Origin: Parafrankia irregularis
GTDB lineage: Bacteria; Actinomycetota; Actinomycetes; Frankiales; Frankiaceae
Assembly: GCF_001536285.1 (NCBI RefSeq)
Contig: NZ_FAOZ01000027.1
Span: 56,569-120,568 of the forward strand
DNA: 64,000 nucleotides
Direction of reading: 5' to 3'
How positions within the stretch are numbered: position 1 is the stretch's first letter; each line of letters opens with the position of its first letter. Positions 25,733 through 34,523 of this stretch are shown piece after piece. Made by a program: the position numbers and the translations under genes. The notes below the pieces were generated by a model. That model did not search any database. It was not told the origin of the DNA and saw nothing but the letters and a program-made list of their open reading frames with translations.

Positions 25733-25892
25733 CTCGGGTACCCTTTTCTGTCGGCGGAATCGCAAGACGAGAAGGTACGCGGTACGGTCCTTGAATGCCA
25801 CTTGGATGTCGGGTGCTGGACAGTTCGACGGGCTGGATGCCGGATTTCGCCAGACCTTTCGAAAAAAACGATTCCGAGTTAGGTGGGAACGA
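25733..25892. promoter_or_regulatory. Divergent promoter region of the DyP operon
   Basis: A 160-bp region between the DyP operon and two small rightward genes. It contains the most AT-rich run nearby (TTTCGAAAAAAACGATTCCG, about 25856-25875), consistent with shared promoters. No clear operator symmetry was found beyond that. Confidence 0.5.
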
Positions 25893-26093
25893 ATGAACCG
25901 TATACGGGTCGAACAGCTCGCACTCGGCGGATCGGCATTTTTCGCCGTCGCGTCGAGCGTCATCGGATTCCGCTGGGTGGCGTCGCCCTACTTCCGCGGC
26001 TACGCCTCCGCCGCCGCGGTCTGCTACCTGCTGAGCCGGCTCGCCGCCGCGCAGGCGGAGCGGCAGGGGGAGCCGTCGGGGAAGCGGCGGTGA
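25893..26093 (+). CDS. Small membrane protein (66 aa)
   Basis: A 66-residue protein with two hydrophobic stretches (about 9-29, ALGGSAFFAVASSVIGFRWV; about 37-52, ASAAAVCYLLSRLAA) and a basic C-terminus, likely a small two-span membrane protein. The start codon ATG 25893 follows AGGTGGGAACG. Its stop overlaps the next start (GTGA). I do not recognise the family. It is divergent from the DyP operon and shares its promoter region, so a functional link is possible. Confidence 0.6.
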   Translation: MNRIRVEQLALGGSAFFAVASSVIGFRWVASPYFRGYASAAAVCYLLSRLAAAQAERQGEPSGKRR

Positions 26094-26347
26094 GCGCGGC
26101 CGCCGGCGTCTGGGCCCACGCGCAGCTCCGCCTCGTCCAGCCCGGCTGGCCGGGCGGGAAGGGGGCGCGCTGGGTGGCCACGACCGCGGCTGGCGAGCAG
26201 TTCCGCTGCGTGGACCTCATCCACGGTCTGGACCGGCTCGGCGCGGACGGCTGGGAGCTGGTCGCATTCGCGCCGGAGCAGGGCGACCGGGCCACCAGCT
26301 TCATCTTCAGGAGGCGTTGCGACGCCGCGACCGCACGCCCGACCTGA
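26090..26347 (+). CDS. DUF4177-like small protein
   Basis: An 85-residue protein whose second half, DLIHGLDRLGADGWELVAFA followed by a short strand ending FIFRR, matches the pattern of DUF4177-type proteins (a two-strand and helix unit with a conserved GWE). Function unknown. It is translationally coupled to the small membrane protein upstream (4-bp overlap). The two form a minimal operon divergent from the DyP operon. Confidence 0.65.
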   Translation: MSAAAGVWAHAQLRLVQPGWPGGKGARWVATTAAGEQFRCVDLIHGLDRLGADGWELVAFAPEQGDRATSFIFRRRCDAATARPT

Positions 26348-26555
26348 CCGGCCGGCGCACGACCCACGGGGAGTTCCAGGGTTCGGTCACCGGTGTTGAG
26401 CCGGCCCTCTTCGAGATCCATGCTGTGCGGGTCCCGCGCGTATCAGCGCAGCCGTCCGTTCGCGCGCAGCGTCTGCACGGTTCTCAGGGGCACCGGGCCG
26501 CTCTCAGGGACACCGGGCCGCGCCGAGCCCAGACTCCAGACCGGGCAGCGGACCT

Positions 26556-27269
26556 TCAGATCGCGCCGGCGTTGTGTACCAGAATCGCGATCTGGACTCG
26601 GTTCGCCGCGCCGAGCCTGGTCAGCAGCCGCGACACGTGCGCCTTCACGGTCGCTTCGCTCATGTACAGCTTGGCGGCGATCTCCGCGTTCGACAGCCCG
26701 TAGGCGACCTCGGCGGCCACCTCGCGCTCCCGCTCGCTCAGGCCTTCGAGCTGGCGCATCGCATCGGCTCGGCGGGTGTCGACCGGGTTGCCCGCGAACC
26801 GCTCGATCAGCATGCGGGTCACGGCCGGCGACAGCATCGCCGCGCCGTTCGCGACGGTGCGCACCGCCTGCAGGATCTCGGTCGGTGGGCTGTCCTTGAG
26901 GAGAAAACCGCTGGCACCGGCACGCAGCGCTCCGAACACGTAGTCGTCGAGGTGGAAGGTGGTAAGGACGATGACCTGCGGCGGCCGGGCCAGTGCGCGC
27001 ACCCGCTCGGTCGCGGCGATTCCGTCCACGCCCGGCATCCGCACGTCCATCAGGACGACGTCCGGATGGTGGGCGTTCGCGGCTGCGACAACTTCGCCAC
27101 CGTCCGCCGCCTCGCCCACCACGACGAGGTCGGCGGCGGTAGCGAGGATCATGCGCAGCGCGGCGCGAACCAGCGGGTCGTCATCCACCAGCAGGACCCG
27201 GACGGGCCCGCGGGCTTCGGGAGGTGCCGAGCCGGCGACGAGGTTGGGCTCGGGCGGCGCGCCGCTCAC
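26556..27269 (-). CDS. NarL/LuxR-type response regulator
   Basis: A 237-residue two-component regulator. The receiver domain (about 23-140) contains LLVDDDPLVR, the phospho-acceptor Asp in DVVLMDVRMP, Thr in VIVLTTF and Lys in FLLKDS. The C-terminal LuxR helix-turn-helix is LSEREREVAAEVAYGLSNAE followed by ATVKAHVSRLLTRLG. Two in-frame GTGs exist; GTG 27269 overlapping the kinase stop (GTGA) is preferred. It works with the histidine kinase just upstream and probably controls the divergent ABC exporter (29066-30816). Confidence 0.92.
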   Translation of the reverse strand: MSGAPPEPNLVAGSAPPEARGPVRVLLVDDDPLVRAALRMILATAADLVVVGEAADGGEVVAAANAHHPDVVLMDVRMPGVDGIAATERVRALARPPQVIVLTTFHLDDYVFGALRAGASGFLLKDSPPTEILQAVRTVANGAAMLSPAVTRMLIERFAGNPVDTRRADAMRQLEGLSEREREVAAEVAYGLSNAEIAAKLYMSEATVKAHVSRLLTRLGAANRVQIAILVHNAGAI

Positions 27270-28744
27270 CGAGGCCACCGCAGCCGCGCGTCAACGACGA
27301 AGGTTCCCTCGGCGGTGGGGCCGCAGGTGAGCGTCCCGCCGGACAGCGACACGCGTTCCGCCAGACCGGTCAGACCCGCTCCGGCGCCGGGCAGAGCTGG
27401 GGTGACCGTGGGGTCGACGGCCTCCGTTGCCGACGCCGACGTCGAAGACGCCGGACTCGTGCCCGGCCCGGACGCGGACAGCCTGGACGGGGACAGCCCG
27501 GACGCGGACAGCCCGGACGCGGACGGCTCGGACGGGGCCAACGCCGAGGGTGACGGCGCCGTGAAAGCCAGCGGAGTCCGGAGCGCTGGCGCGGGCAGCT
27601 CGTTGCTGACCAGCACGCGCAGGCCCTCGCCCGGCCGCCCGACGAGGCTGACGGTCGCCACCACCCGGGGAGCGTGTTTGCCGACGTTGGTCAGCGCCTC
27701 CTGCACGATGCGGTAGGCGTCTCGTCCGAGCGAACCAGGCGCCGTGTCTGGTGACTTCACGTCGATCGACGTCTCGACTCGCAAACCGGCGTGTCGTGCC
27801 TCGGCAACCAGGCGCGACACGTCCGCGAGGGTCGGCTGCGGAACGCGCGGCGCGGTCTCCGGCCCGCCGCGGTTATCGGACCGCAGCACCCCGATGACCT
27901 CTCTGAGCTCCTCAAGCGCCTGGCGGGCGGCGCCGCGAATCACCCCGGCCGTCGCCCCGACCTGCTCGGACGGCAGGTCGCTGCTGATCTCGAGGGCACC
28001 GGCATGCAGCGCGACCATGGTTATCCGGTGGGCGAGGACGTCGTGCATCTCCCGCGCGATCCGAGCGCGCTCGGCGCTTCGGGCCTGCTCGGCACGCAGG
28101 CGCTGAGTGGCCTCGGCCCGTTCGGCGCGCTCGCGCAGCGACAGTACGAGCTGGCGACGGGCACGGACCAGCATCCCCCAGGCCGCGACCACCGAAAGGA
28201 TCAGGGTGGTGAAGAAGAGGTCGACCCACACGGGGGAGTCGGCGGACGGCCGGTAGAGGCCGTAGCCGACACTGGCGCACAGGTGCAGCGTGATGACGCC
28301 CGCGAGCACCTTCGCCCGGCGGTGGACCGCGACGGTGAACACCGCGACCACCGACGCCATCACAGCGGACGCGGAGACCACGACGACCAGCCCGATGGCG
28401 ACGGTGATCCCCACCGGCCATCGTCGGCGCAGCCAGAGCGCACAGCACGACAGGCCGCCCAAAGCCAGGTCGACGACCAGCTCAAGTGTTGTCGCCGACT
28501 CCTCTTCGGACTGCAGCGCCGAGTACACGAAAAGCCCACCGAGCCCGGCAGCGAGCACGAACACCAGGACGTCGACCAGCCAGTCGCGACCCGAGCGGTG
28601 CACCGTCCGCCGGCGTGACCAGCGGCCTGACCGCACGGCCGCCCGGCCGGGCAGCAGCGACGCGGGAACCAGCGCCGGAAAGTCGACATCGTCGACCGAG
28701 TCCGCGACCACGTCTTCCGCGCCTGCTGCTGACCGCTCCGCCAT
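27266..28744 (-). CDS. Sensor histidine kinase (HisKA_3 / DesK type)
   Basis: A 492-residue membrane kinase. The N-terminal half has about five or six hydrophobic segments and no large extracellular sensor. The dimerisation/phospho-acceptor helix contains ERARIAREMHDVLAHRITMV with the conserved His. The ATPase domain has the N-box DAYRIVQEALTNVGKHA and the glycine box GAGLTGLAERVSLSGG. Between these two boxes sits an unusual insert of about 60 residues rich in Ser, Ala, Leu and Pro, encoded by imperfect 15-bp repeats (27471-27533). ATG 28744 is chosen by sequence quality. Its gene overlaps the response regulator by 4 bp and is divergent from the ABC transporter it likely regulates. Confidence 0.9.
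   Translation of the reverse strand: MAERSAAGAEDVVADSVDDVDFPALVPASLLPGRAAVRSGRWSRRRTVHRSGRDWLVDVLVFVLAAGLGGLFVYSALQSEEESATTLELVVDLALGGLSCCALWLRRRWPVGITVAIGLVVVVSASAVMASVVAVFTVAVHRRAKVLAGVITLHLCASVGYGLYRPSADSPVWVDLFFTTLILSVVAAWGMLVRARRQLVLSLRERAERAEATQRLRAEQARSAERARIAREMHDVLAHRITMVALHAGALEISSDLPSEQVGATAGVIRGAARQALEELREVIGVLRSDNRGGPETAPRVPQPTLADVSRLVAEARHAGLRVETSIDVKSPDTAPGSLGRDAYRIVQEALTNVGKHAPRVVATVSLVGRPGEGLRVLVSNELPAPALRTPLAFTAPSPSALAPSEPSASGLSASGLSPSRLSASGPGTSPASSTSASATEAVDPTVTPALPGAGAGLTGLAERVSLSGGTLTCGPTAEGTFVVDARLRWPR
27471..27533. repeat. Imperfect 15-bp tandem repeat in the kinase ATPase-domain insert
   Basis: About four copies of a GGACGCGGACAGCCC-type unit encode the Ser-Ala-Ser-Gly-Leu-like repeats lying between the N-box and the second glycine box of the histidine kinase. 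The repeat is in frame (multiple of three), so copy changes would alter loop length only. Confidence 0.75.
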
Positions 28745-29065
28745 CGGCCAAGCGTAGGAGGTTCCCGCACCACGCTGACAGCCAACTAAGGGCGAAGGGT
28801 GGCTACGACTATCGTCGGCGGCACCGCGCCGATCGTCTATTCGACGGTCCCAACCCATGTTCTGGCAGGTCACGGCGCCATTCCCGGCGCGCCGGGAATG
28901 CGCTGGCAGGCAGTTCGACCTCGGCCCGCGGGTTTTCGGTGACCTCGTTCCGGGTCAGAGGGACCGTAGGAACCAGCGAAAGCGCTGCCGCGGATGTCCT
29001 TTCGTCGCCGAACCGTAGCGGTTCGGCCGATGTGGCGAGGGCCGCCTCACCACCAACATCGGGTC

Positions 29066-30034
29066 ATGATCTCAGTCCAGTCACTGTCCAAGCGTTACGG
29101 CAGCCAGACCGCCGTCGCGGACGTGTCATTCAGTTGCGAGCCGGGCACCATAACCGGCTTCCTCGGCCCGAACGGTGCGGGGAAGTCGACGACAGTACGC
29201 ATGATCACGGGCCTGACGCGCCCCGACTCCGGTTACGCCACTGTCGCCGGCCTTCCGTTCACCCAGCTGCGGAACCCCGCCCGCAGGGTCGGCACGCTGC
29301 TCGACGCGGCAGCCGTCCACCCCGGCCGCACCGGACGTGCCACGCTGCGCCTGACCGCCGACCTCATCGGCATGCCTCCCTCCCGCGCCGACGACCTGCT
29401 CGAGGATGTCGGTCTGCCGCGCGGCGCCGCCGACCGTCGGGTCGGGACCTACTCACTCGGCATGCGCCAGCGCCTCGGGATCGCCCAGGCCATGATCGGC
29501 GAACCCGAGGTGCTGATCCTGGACGAACCGGCGAACGGGCTCGACCCGGAGGGCATCGCGTGGATGCGGACCCTGCTGCGGTCGTTCGCGGCCGACGGCG
29601 GAACGGTGCTGCTTTCCAGCCATCTGCTCGGCGAGGTCCAGGCGACGGTCGACCGCCTGGTCGTCGTCGGGGGTGGGCGGGTCGTGGCCGCCGGCTCGCT
29701 CGACGAGCTGCTCTCCTCGGCGGGGCTCGTGCTGCGAGCCACCGACCCGCGGGCGCTCGCGCGGGTCCTGTTCGAAGCCGGCCTGCCGCACGTCGTCCAC
29801 GAGGACGGCAGCACCGTCGTCGACACGAGTGCCCCGGCGGCGAGCGGCGTTGATGCCGAGTCGATCGCCCGGCTCGCCGCGTCCCACGGGCTCGTCCTGC
29901 TTGAGCTGCGCCAGGCTGACCGGACCGGCATCGAGGACCTGTTCTTCTCCGTGACCCGTGCCGGAGGCGCGCCCGCCGGCGCGGGCCGCCCGGCCGGCGA
30001 CATGCCGGCGTCGCCGGCGGAGGTGACCCGATGA
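29066..30034 (+). CDS. ABC transporter ATP-binding protein
   Basis: A 322-residue ATPase of the DrrA/multidrug-bacitracin type. Walker A GPNGAGKST (about 34-42), signature YSLGMRQRL, Walker B LILDEPANGLDPEG and the switch His in LLSSHLL are all intact. A C-terminal extension of about 100 residues is typical of DrrA-like exporters. ATG 29066 gives the conserved start MISVQSLSKRYG. It pairs with the overlapping permease gene and lies divergent from the two-component system, an arrangement common for antibiotic or lipid-stress-responsive exporters. Confidence 0.92.
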   Translation: MISVQSLSKRYGSQTAVADVSFSCEPGTITGFLGPNGAGKSTTVRMITGLTRPDSGYATVAGLPFTQLRNPARRVGTLLDAAAVHPGRTGRATLRLTADLIGMPPSRADDLLEDVGLPRGAADRRVGTYSLGMRQRLGIAQAMIGEPEVLILDEPANGLDPEGIAWMRTLLRSFAADGGTVLLSSHLLGEVQATVDRLVVVGGGRVVAAGSLDELLSSAGLVLRATDPRALARVLFEAGLPHVVHEDGSTVVDTSAPAASGVDAESIARLAASHGLVLLELRQADRTGIEDLFFSVTRAGGAPAGAGRPAGDMPASPAEVTR

Positions 30035-30816
30035 CCAGCGTGACTGTCACCGGCGGCCGGTCAAGGCAGGCCACACCACCCAGCCCGGCAGATGGCATTC
30101 CGTTCGCTCGCCTGCTGCGCGTCGAGTGGGCCAAGACCGTCAACACCCGCTCCGGGCGCTGGCTGATCGCCGCCTCCGCGCTGCTCGCGGTCGCGGTGAC
30201 GACCATTCCGCTCGGCTTCCCCGACGACATCGACCAGACCCAGGCGAGCTACCTGTCCTTCCCGGCGCTCGCGACGGCGCTGCTGCTGCCGGTGACGTCC
30301 GTCCTCGCGCTGACCACCGAGTGGACGCAGCGGACGGTGCTGGTCACCTACACCCTCGAACCGAGGCGCGGCCGAGTGCTGCGGGCGAAGATCGCTGCGG
30401 GGCTCCTGCTCGGCCTGCTCGCCGGGCTGTTCGCGCTGCTGGTCGGCTTCGCGTCGATCGCACTGGCCGAGGGCATCGGCCGCGACGTCGCGAACCCCGA
30501 CGGGACCGGGCCGCTGCTCGGCCTCTTTCCGTTCGTGCTGCTGAACATGCTTTCGGGGATGGCCTTCGGCGCGGTGCTGCACAACACGGCGGCGGCGATC
30601 GTCCTGCTCTATGTTCTGCCGACGGTCTGGAACATCATCGCGGTCGGTGCGCTGGCCGAGATCGGCGAGTGGCTCGACCCGACGCAGAGCATGGCCTGGC
30701 TGCTCGACGGAACGCTCGGCGACAACGGAGCCAAATTCGTGACGTCGATGCTGATCTGGATCGCGCTGCCGCTCGGTCTCGGCCTGCTGCGCACCGCCCG
30801 GCGCGAGGTGTCCTGA
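30031..30816 (+). CDS. ABC transporter permease (ABC-2 type)
   Basis: A 261-residue membrane protein with about six hydrophobic segments, beginning with the cytoplasmic sequence LLRVEWAKTVNTRSGRWLI typical of ABC-2 permeases. Its ATG overlaps the ATPase stop by 4 bp. The pair forms a half-size exporter (probably two permeases and two ATPases), substrate unknown. A strong hairpin follows. Confidence 0.88.
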   Translation: MTSVTVTGGRSRQATPPSPADGIPFARLLRVEWAKTVNTRSGRWLIAASALLAVAVTTIPLGFPDDIDQTQASYLSFPALATALLLPVTSVLALTTEWTQRTVLVTYTLEPRRGRVLRAKIAAGLLLGLLAGLFALLVGFASIALAEGIGRDVANPDGTGPLLGLFPFVLLNMLSGMAFGAVLHNTAAAIVLLYVLPTVWNIIAVGALAEIGEWLDPTQSMAWLLDGTLGDNGAKFVTSMLIWIALPLGLGLLRTARREVS

Positions 30817-30940
30817 ACCAGGCCGTTGGACGTCCCCCACCGATCTCCAGAGCGTGTCCACCGCCACGCCTGTCTGGCTCTCCGGACGGGCGTGGCGGGC
30901 GTGGTGGCGGGTCTTGGTGAAAGCAGGCCTCGGTGAAAGC

Positions 30941-30971
30941 AGGTACTGGACGCGGTCCGCGCCCAGTACCT
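30941..30971. terminator. Hairpin terminator between convergent genes
   Basis: Arms AGGTACTGGACGCGG (30941-30955) and CCGCGCCCAGTACCT (30957-30971) pair with one mismatch over 15 bp around a single central base, in the 198-bp gap between the ABC permease and the methyltransferase, which converge. Likely bidirectional. Confidence 0.7.
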
Positions 30972-31014
30972 GGGATACACGGTGGCGCGGGCTGGCTACC
31001 GCCGGCTGACGGCG

Positions 31015-31917
31015 TCAGCGGGCGGCGGGCGGTGGGTCGTCGCGGAGCAGAGGGTGGGCGGTGTAGGCCAGCGGGATGTCGGCGATCGGCTCGTCGGGGG
31101 TCGCGTCGGGGCGGCGGTGCGCGACGGCGCGGACGTAGCCGAGGTGGCGGCCCTGATCGGCGGTGAGTGCGTCGATCTCCACCGTGTTGTCGGGGTTGAT
31201 GGTGTGGTGCCAGTCGAGCCAGCGCAGCCAGCCGTCCGGCATGGTGTCGGCGACGGTGACGTGAGCGACGCCGCTGCGTTCCCAGTGGCGTCGCCACCAG
31301 GCCGCGGAGTGCAGGCAGGCCATGCTCGGCTCCCACCAGGCGCGCAGATGGCCCGGTACCGGACCGTCGAACTCGTCGACGAGCCCGGCACCGGCGATAC
31401 CGATCACGCCGCCCGGCCGGACGAACCGGGAAAGGTAGTTCAGGTACAAATCGTCCGTGCCGTAGTAGACGAACGAGTCGATGCTGACCACGGCGTCGAA
31501 GAAGTCAGTGGCGAACGGCAGTGAACGGGCGTCGGCGCGCAGTGGGAACACGGCGTCCTCGACACCGGCGTCACGGATGCGGGCCAGGCGTTCGTCCGGG
31601 CCGAACCACAGGTCGGTGGCCCAGACCTGCACCCCGAACTCCCGGGCCAGGAAGACGGACGACGCCCCACGGCCGCAGCCGAGGTCGAGAACCCGCAGAC
31701 CGGGCCGCAGGTCGAGGGCCTCAGTGAGCCATTCGGTCAGCCACAGCGAGTTCGCGCCGCCGCTGACCGCGCCGGCAATCCAGTCCGGGTGATAGCGGGA
31801 GCTGCGGGGGAACCGCGCCGAGCGCAGCCGTTCGCCGGCCGTTCCCTCACTCCGGTCGCCTGTCCCACCGGGGCCGCGTGTCCCACCGGCGTTTCCTGCC
31901 TCGTCCTCGTCGGCCAT
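31015..31917 (-). CDS. SAM-dependent methyltransferase (class I)
   Basis: A 300-residue class I methyltransferase. Motif I is RVLDLGCGRGASSVFLAREF. The acidic residue closing strand 2 is in VWATDLWFGPDE, and motif IV-like FFDAVVSIDSFVYYG follows. A helical lid and a Trp-rich C-terminal part (AWWEPSMACLHSAAWWRRHW) suggest a small-molecule substrate. The first 35 residues are polar and Gly-rich. The substrate cannot be inferred. Upstream on the same strand is a SnoaL-like protein. Confidence 0.87.
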   Translation of the reverse strand: MADEDEAGNAGGTRGPGGTGDRSEGTAGERLRSARFPRSSRYHPDWIAGAVSGGANSLWLTEWLTEALDLRPGLRVLDLGCGRGASSVFLAREFGVQVWATDLWFGPDERLARIRDAGVEDAVFPLRADARSLPFATDFFDAVVSIDSFVYYGTDDLYLNYLSRFVRPGGVIGIAGAGLVDEFDGPVPGHLRAWWEPSMACLHSAAWWRRHWERSGVAHVTVADTMPDGWLRWLDWHHTINPDNTVEIDALTADQGRHLGYVRAVAHRRPDATPDEPIADIPLAYTAHPLLRDDPPPAAR

Positions 31918-32097
31918 CTCGGCTGTGTTCGTCCTTTCGTGGCTGGGGTTGCCTGGGGGATTCTGCCTGCGCGGTTCTGGTCTGTCATCCTCCTTTTCCG
32001 CCGGGTTGATCGGTCGTGTCGACGGCCGCCCGCGACGGCCGCGGCGGGCAACCGCGGCGTCCGGCGGCCTGCCGGTGCCCGCGGCGGGCCGTGCGGG

Positions 32098-32625
32098 TCA
32101 GGCGCCGATCGACGATCTGCGGGCCCGGTGGGTGGCCAGGGCAGACCGGAGCAGGTAGCGCGGCGTCGGCGGGATCCAGCCGAGCTGGGCGGCGGTGCCC
32201 AGGTCGTCGCGGTTCGCCCAGTGCTCGATGACCTTGCCGTCGCGCAGGCGCAGCCAGTGGGTCTGGGTGGTGGCGAAGGTCCGTCCGGTCGGCGGGAAGA
32301 CCCGCTCGATCCGCGCGTTGGCGTCGTAGGCGACGAACGGTCCGGCGTGGCGGCCGCTCATGGTGCAGTGCACCACCACGAGGTCGCCCCGCTCCACCGT
32401 GTCGTGGATCTGCCAGTGCAGGTCGGCGTAGGCCGCACGCAGCCACAGGGCGGTCGCGTGGAAGGCCCGCGGGCCCTGGCCGCGGGCGTCCGGCGGCTCG
32501 TCCACACTCTCCCGGTTGGTGGCGAGCGGGTGCACGACCTCGGTGAAGTCGTCGAAGTCGCCGCCAGCCATGATCTCGATCGAGCGGAGCGCGAGTGCCG
32601 TCCCGGAGGAGACTGCGGTGTCCAT
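32098..32625 (-). CDS. SnoaL-like ester-cyclase-type protein
   Basis: A 175-residue NTF2-fold protein resembling SnoaL/predicted ester cyclases. It has an N-terminal helix with MAGGDFDDFTEVVHP, then DTVERGDLVVVHCTMSGRHA and a C-terminal THWLRLRDGKVIEHWANRDD, a pattern typical of this family (His/Asp near the pocket). Such proteins act as isomerases, cyclases or ligand binders. The ATG follows AGGTGACCC. It is upstream of the methyltransferase in the same direction with about 180 bp between, so possibly co-transcribed. Confidence 0.83.
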   Translation of the reverse strand: MDTAVSSGTALALRSIEIMAGGDFDDFTEVVHPLATNRESVDEPPDARGQGPRAFHATALWLRAAYADLHWQIHDTVERGDLVVVHCTMSGRHAGPFVAYDANARIERVFPPTGRTFATTQTHWLRLRDGKVIEHWANRDDLGTAAQLGWIPPTPRYLLRSALATHRARRSSIGA

Positions 32626-32744
32626 GGGTCACCTCGTATCTGGGTACCTGAGAGGGAATGTGCTGGCTGGGTTGGTGCCGCGAGCGGGGCGTCCCGTCGG
32701 GTCGGTACTCGGGTCGGTCCGAGGGGACGCCCCGCTGGCGGTTG

Positions 32745-33206
32745 TCAGCAGGTGACGGTGAGATGGAAGGGCAGGACGGCCTTGGACTGGTCGGGGTTGC
32801 GCATCGCCACGAACACGCCGTTGGCCTTCCCGGCCCGCTGCGACACGGTGATGAACCCGGGTGGCGGCACGTCGTTCGCCCGTCCGCCGATGGACGCCGT
32901 GTAGGCGCAGCCGCGGATGTCGCGGTCGAAGAGCACCTCGACGTTCTGCGCGGCGGTGAGCCCGGAGGTGACACCGGCACTGCTCCGGACGACAGCGCCG
33001 CCCGAGTCGATCACCGCGAAACGGTGCGCATCGATCGGCAGCGCGTCCGCGGTCGGCGCGCTCACGGCGGCCCGCGACGGGTCCGCGACGTTGTCCGCCG
33101 CGCCGTCGGCGGCGGCGGCGAGCGCGGTTCCGCCGAGCGCGCCGGTGACGGCCAGGGCGGACGCGGCGATGACGAGACGGGAACGGGTAACCAGGGAACG
33201 AGACAT
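32745..33206 (-). CDS. Small secreted protein, unrecognised
   Basis: A 153-residue protein with a clear Sec signal peptide: basic start MSRSLVTRSRLV, hydrophobic core and ALA-AAA cleavage region at about residue 30. The mature part, about 120 residues, is predicted mostly beta and carries two Cys (one in DRDIRGCAYTASIG, one as the last residue) that could form a disulfide. ATG 33206 follows AGAAAGAGG; the longer frame upstream is not protein-like. I do not recognise the family; an exported stress- or surface-related protein is all that can be said. Confidence 0.75.
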   Translation of the reverse strand: MSRSLVTRSRLVIAASALAVTGALGGTALAAAADGAADNVADPSRAAVSAPTADALPIDAHRFAVIDSGGAVVRSSAGVTSGLTAAQNVEVLFDRDIRGCAYTASIGGRANDVPPPGFITVSQRAGKANGVFVAMRNPDQSKAVLPFHLTVTC

Positions 33207-33532
33207 CTTGGTCGACCTCTTTCTCAAAAGCGCCACACCGTGTTCTCCCGGAATCTTCTGGAGGTTCCGGATGTGGCGGCTGATTGCGTCGACGTCAGAT
33301 AACCAGTTCGGCGGGCGGCTCGAAAATACGCACTTGTGCGTAGCGGGAGGCCGGGGGAGGGGCGGGCGGAAGAAAGCAGAAAAATCTCTCCGGTGCTGTC
33401 GGCGGCACGACTGGAAAGCATTATGTCGGCTGCCGGACAATCATGGCACACGAAAAAGGAGCGCGCGCGATGCTGGCCGCGGGGAACCCGCCTCGGCCTT
33501 CGGTTCGGGGTCGGCCGAGGCGAGGAGCGGGC

Positions 33533-34429
33533 ATGCCGGCGGAAGCCACCAGGAAAGACCTGTTGGAGTTGCTCGACATGGTTCGTCTGCTGCACGGAAG
33601 CGAGGCCGGAGCGGAGCTGCCGAGCCCGGTGCTGTCCCGGATGGCCGACATGATCGGCTGCGACTCGGCGTCCTACTGTCGGGTCGATCACCGCACCCGG
33701 CAGCTGGTGGCGACGGTCGTCGAGCCGGCGAACACCGACCTCAGCGAGTCGCCCGACTTCGCCGCGGTGCTCGGGCAGCATCCGGCGTTCGTCGCCCACC
33801 GGCAGCGGCGGCTGCGAACGGCCAGCTCGGTGGCCCTCACCGACCTCGCCGACCTGCGGTCCCTGCGCAACCTGCCGATCTACACCGATTTCTACCGCCC
33901 TCGCGAGACCCACGACCAGCTGCTGAACATCGTCGCTGTCGGACGTCACCAGGGCACCCTGCTGGTGTTCAACCGGTCCCGGCGGGGCTTCTCCGGGCGG
34001 GCCCGGGAGCTGCTCGACCTGGCCTCGCCGCTGGTCTGCCAGGCCGTCGCGCAACGCGAGCGGCTCTCCCGCCTGACCGTCGCACTGCGCGACGCCCGGC
34101 ACCACGCGGCGGTGGCCGACCGGGCCGCCGACCGACTCGCGGCGCTGACGCCCCGGGAGCGCGAGGTGGTGGACCAGCTCGCCGAGGGGATCGGTGACCG
34201 CGAGATCGCCCGTGTGCTGGGCATCAGCCCGCGCACCGTCCACAAGCACCTGGAGCAGATCTACCGCAAGCTCGGCCTGCAGAGCCGGGCCGCCGTTGTC
34301 GCGGTGGTGCGTGGGACGATCTCGGCGCCCCCCGCGGCCGCCCGGTCGTCTGCCACTCCTGCCGCTCCTGCCGCTTCTGCGGCCTCCGCCGTTTCGGCCT
34401 CCACCGCTTCGGTCTCCGCGGCTCCCTGA
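33533..34429 (+). CDS. LuxR-family regulator with GAF-like sensor domain
   Basis: A 298-residue regulator. The N-terminal 180 residues look like a GAF-type sensing domain (MADMIGCDSASYCRVDHRTR; HDQLLNIVAVGRHQGTLLVF). The C-terminal LuxR helix-turn-helix reads LTPREREVVDQLAEGIGDRE followed by ISPRTVHKHLEQIYRKLG. A low-complexity Ala/Ser/Pro tail of about 40 residues follows. The start at ATG 33533 has GAGGAGC 7 bases upstream and is preferred to ATG 33443. It is divergent from the secreted-protein gene, a possible target. Ligand unknown. Confidence 0.86.
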   Translation: MPAEATRKDLLELLDMVRLLHGSEAGAELPSPVLSRMADMIGCDSASYCRVDHRTRQLVATVVEPANTDLSESPDFAAVLGQHPAFVAHRQRRLRTASSVALTDLADLRSLRNLPIYTDFYRPRETHDQLLNIVAVGRHQGTLLVFNRSRRGFSGRARELLDLASPLVCQAVAQRERLSRLTVALRDARHHAAVADRAADRLAALTPREREVVDQLAEGIGDREIARVLGISPRTVHKHLEQIYRKLGLQSRAAVVAVVRGTISAPPAAARSSATPAAPAASAASAVSASTASVSAAP

Positions 34430-34446
34430 GCGACGTCGGGTTCCCG

Positions 34447-34508
34447 GGGCGGGCCAGCCGTCGCGGCTCAGCGGCACTTCGAGCGTCAGGTCGAGCTGGT
34501 GCCCGCCC
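34447..34508. terminator. Possible weak hairpin between convergent LuxR and kinase genes
   Basis: GGGCGGGCCAG (about 34448-34460) can pair with CTGGTGCCCGCCC (about 34496-34508) with a 2-base bulge across a long loop. The gap between the two stop codons is 94 bp. Weak evidence. Confidence 0.3.
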
Positions 34509-34523
34509 GACCCGCGGGAAGGG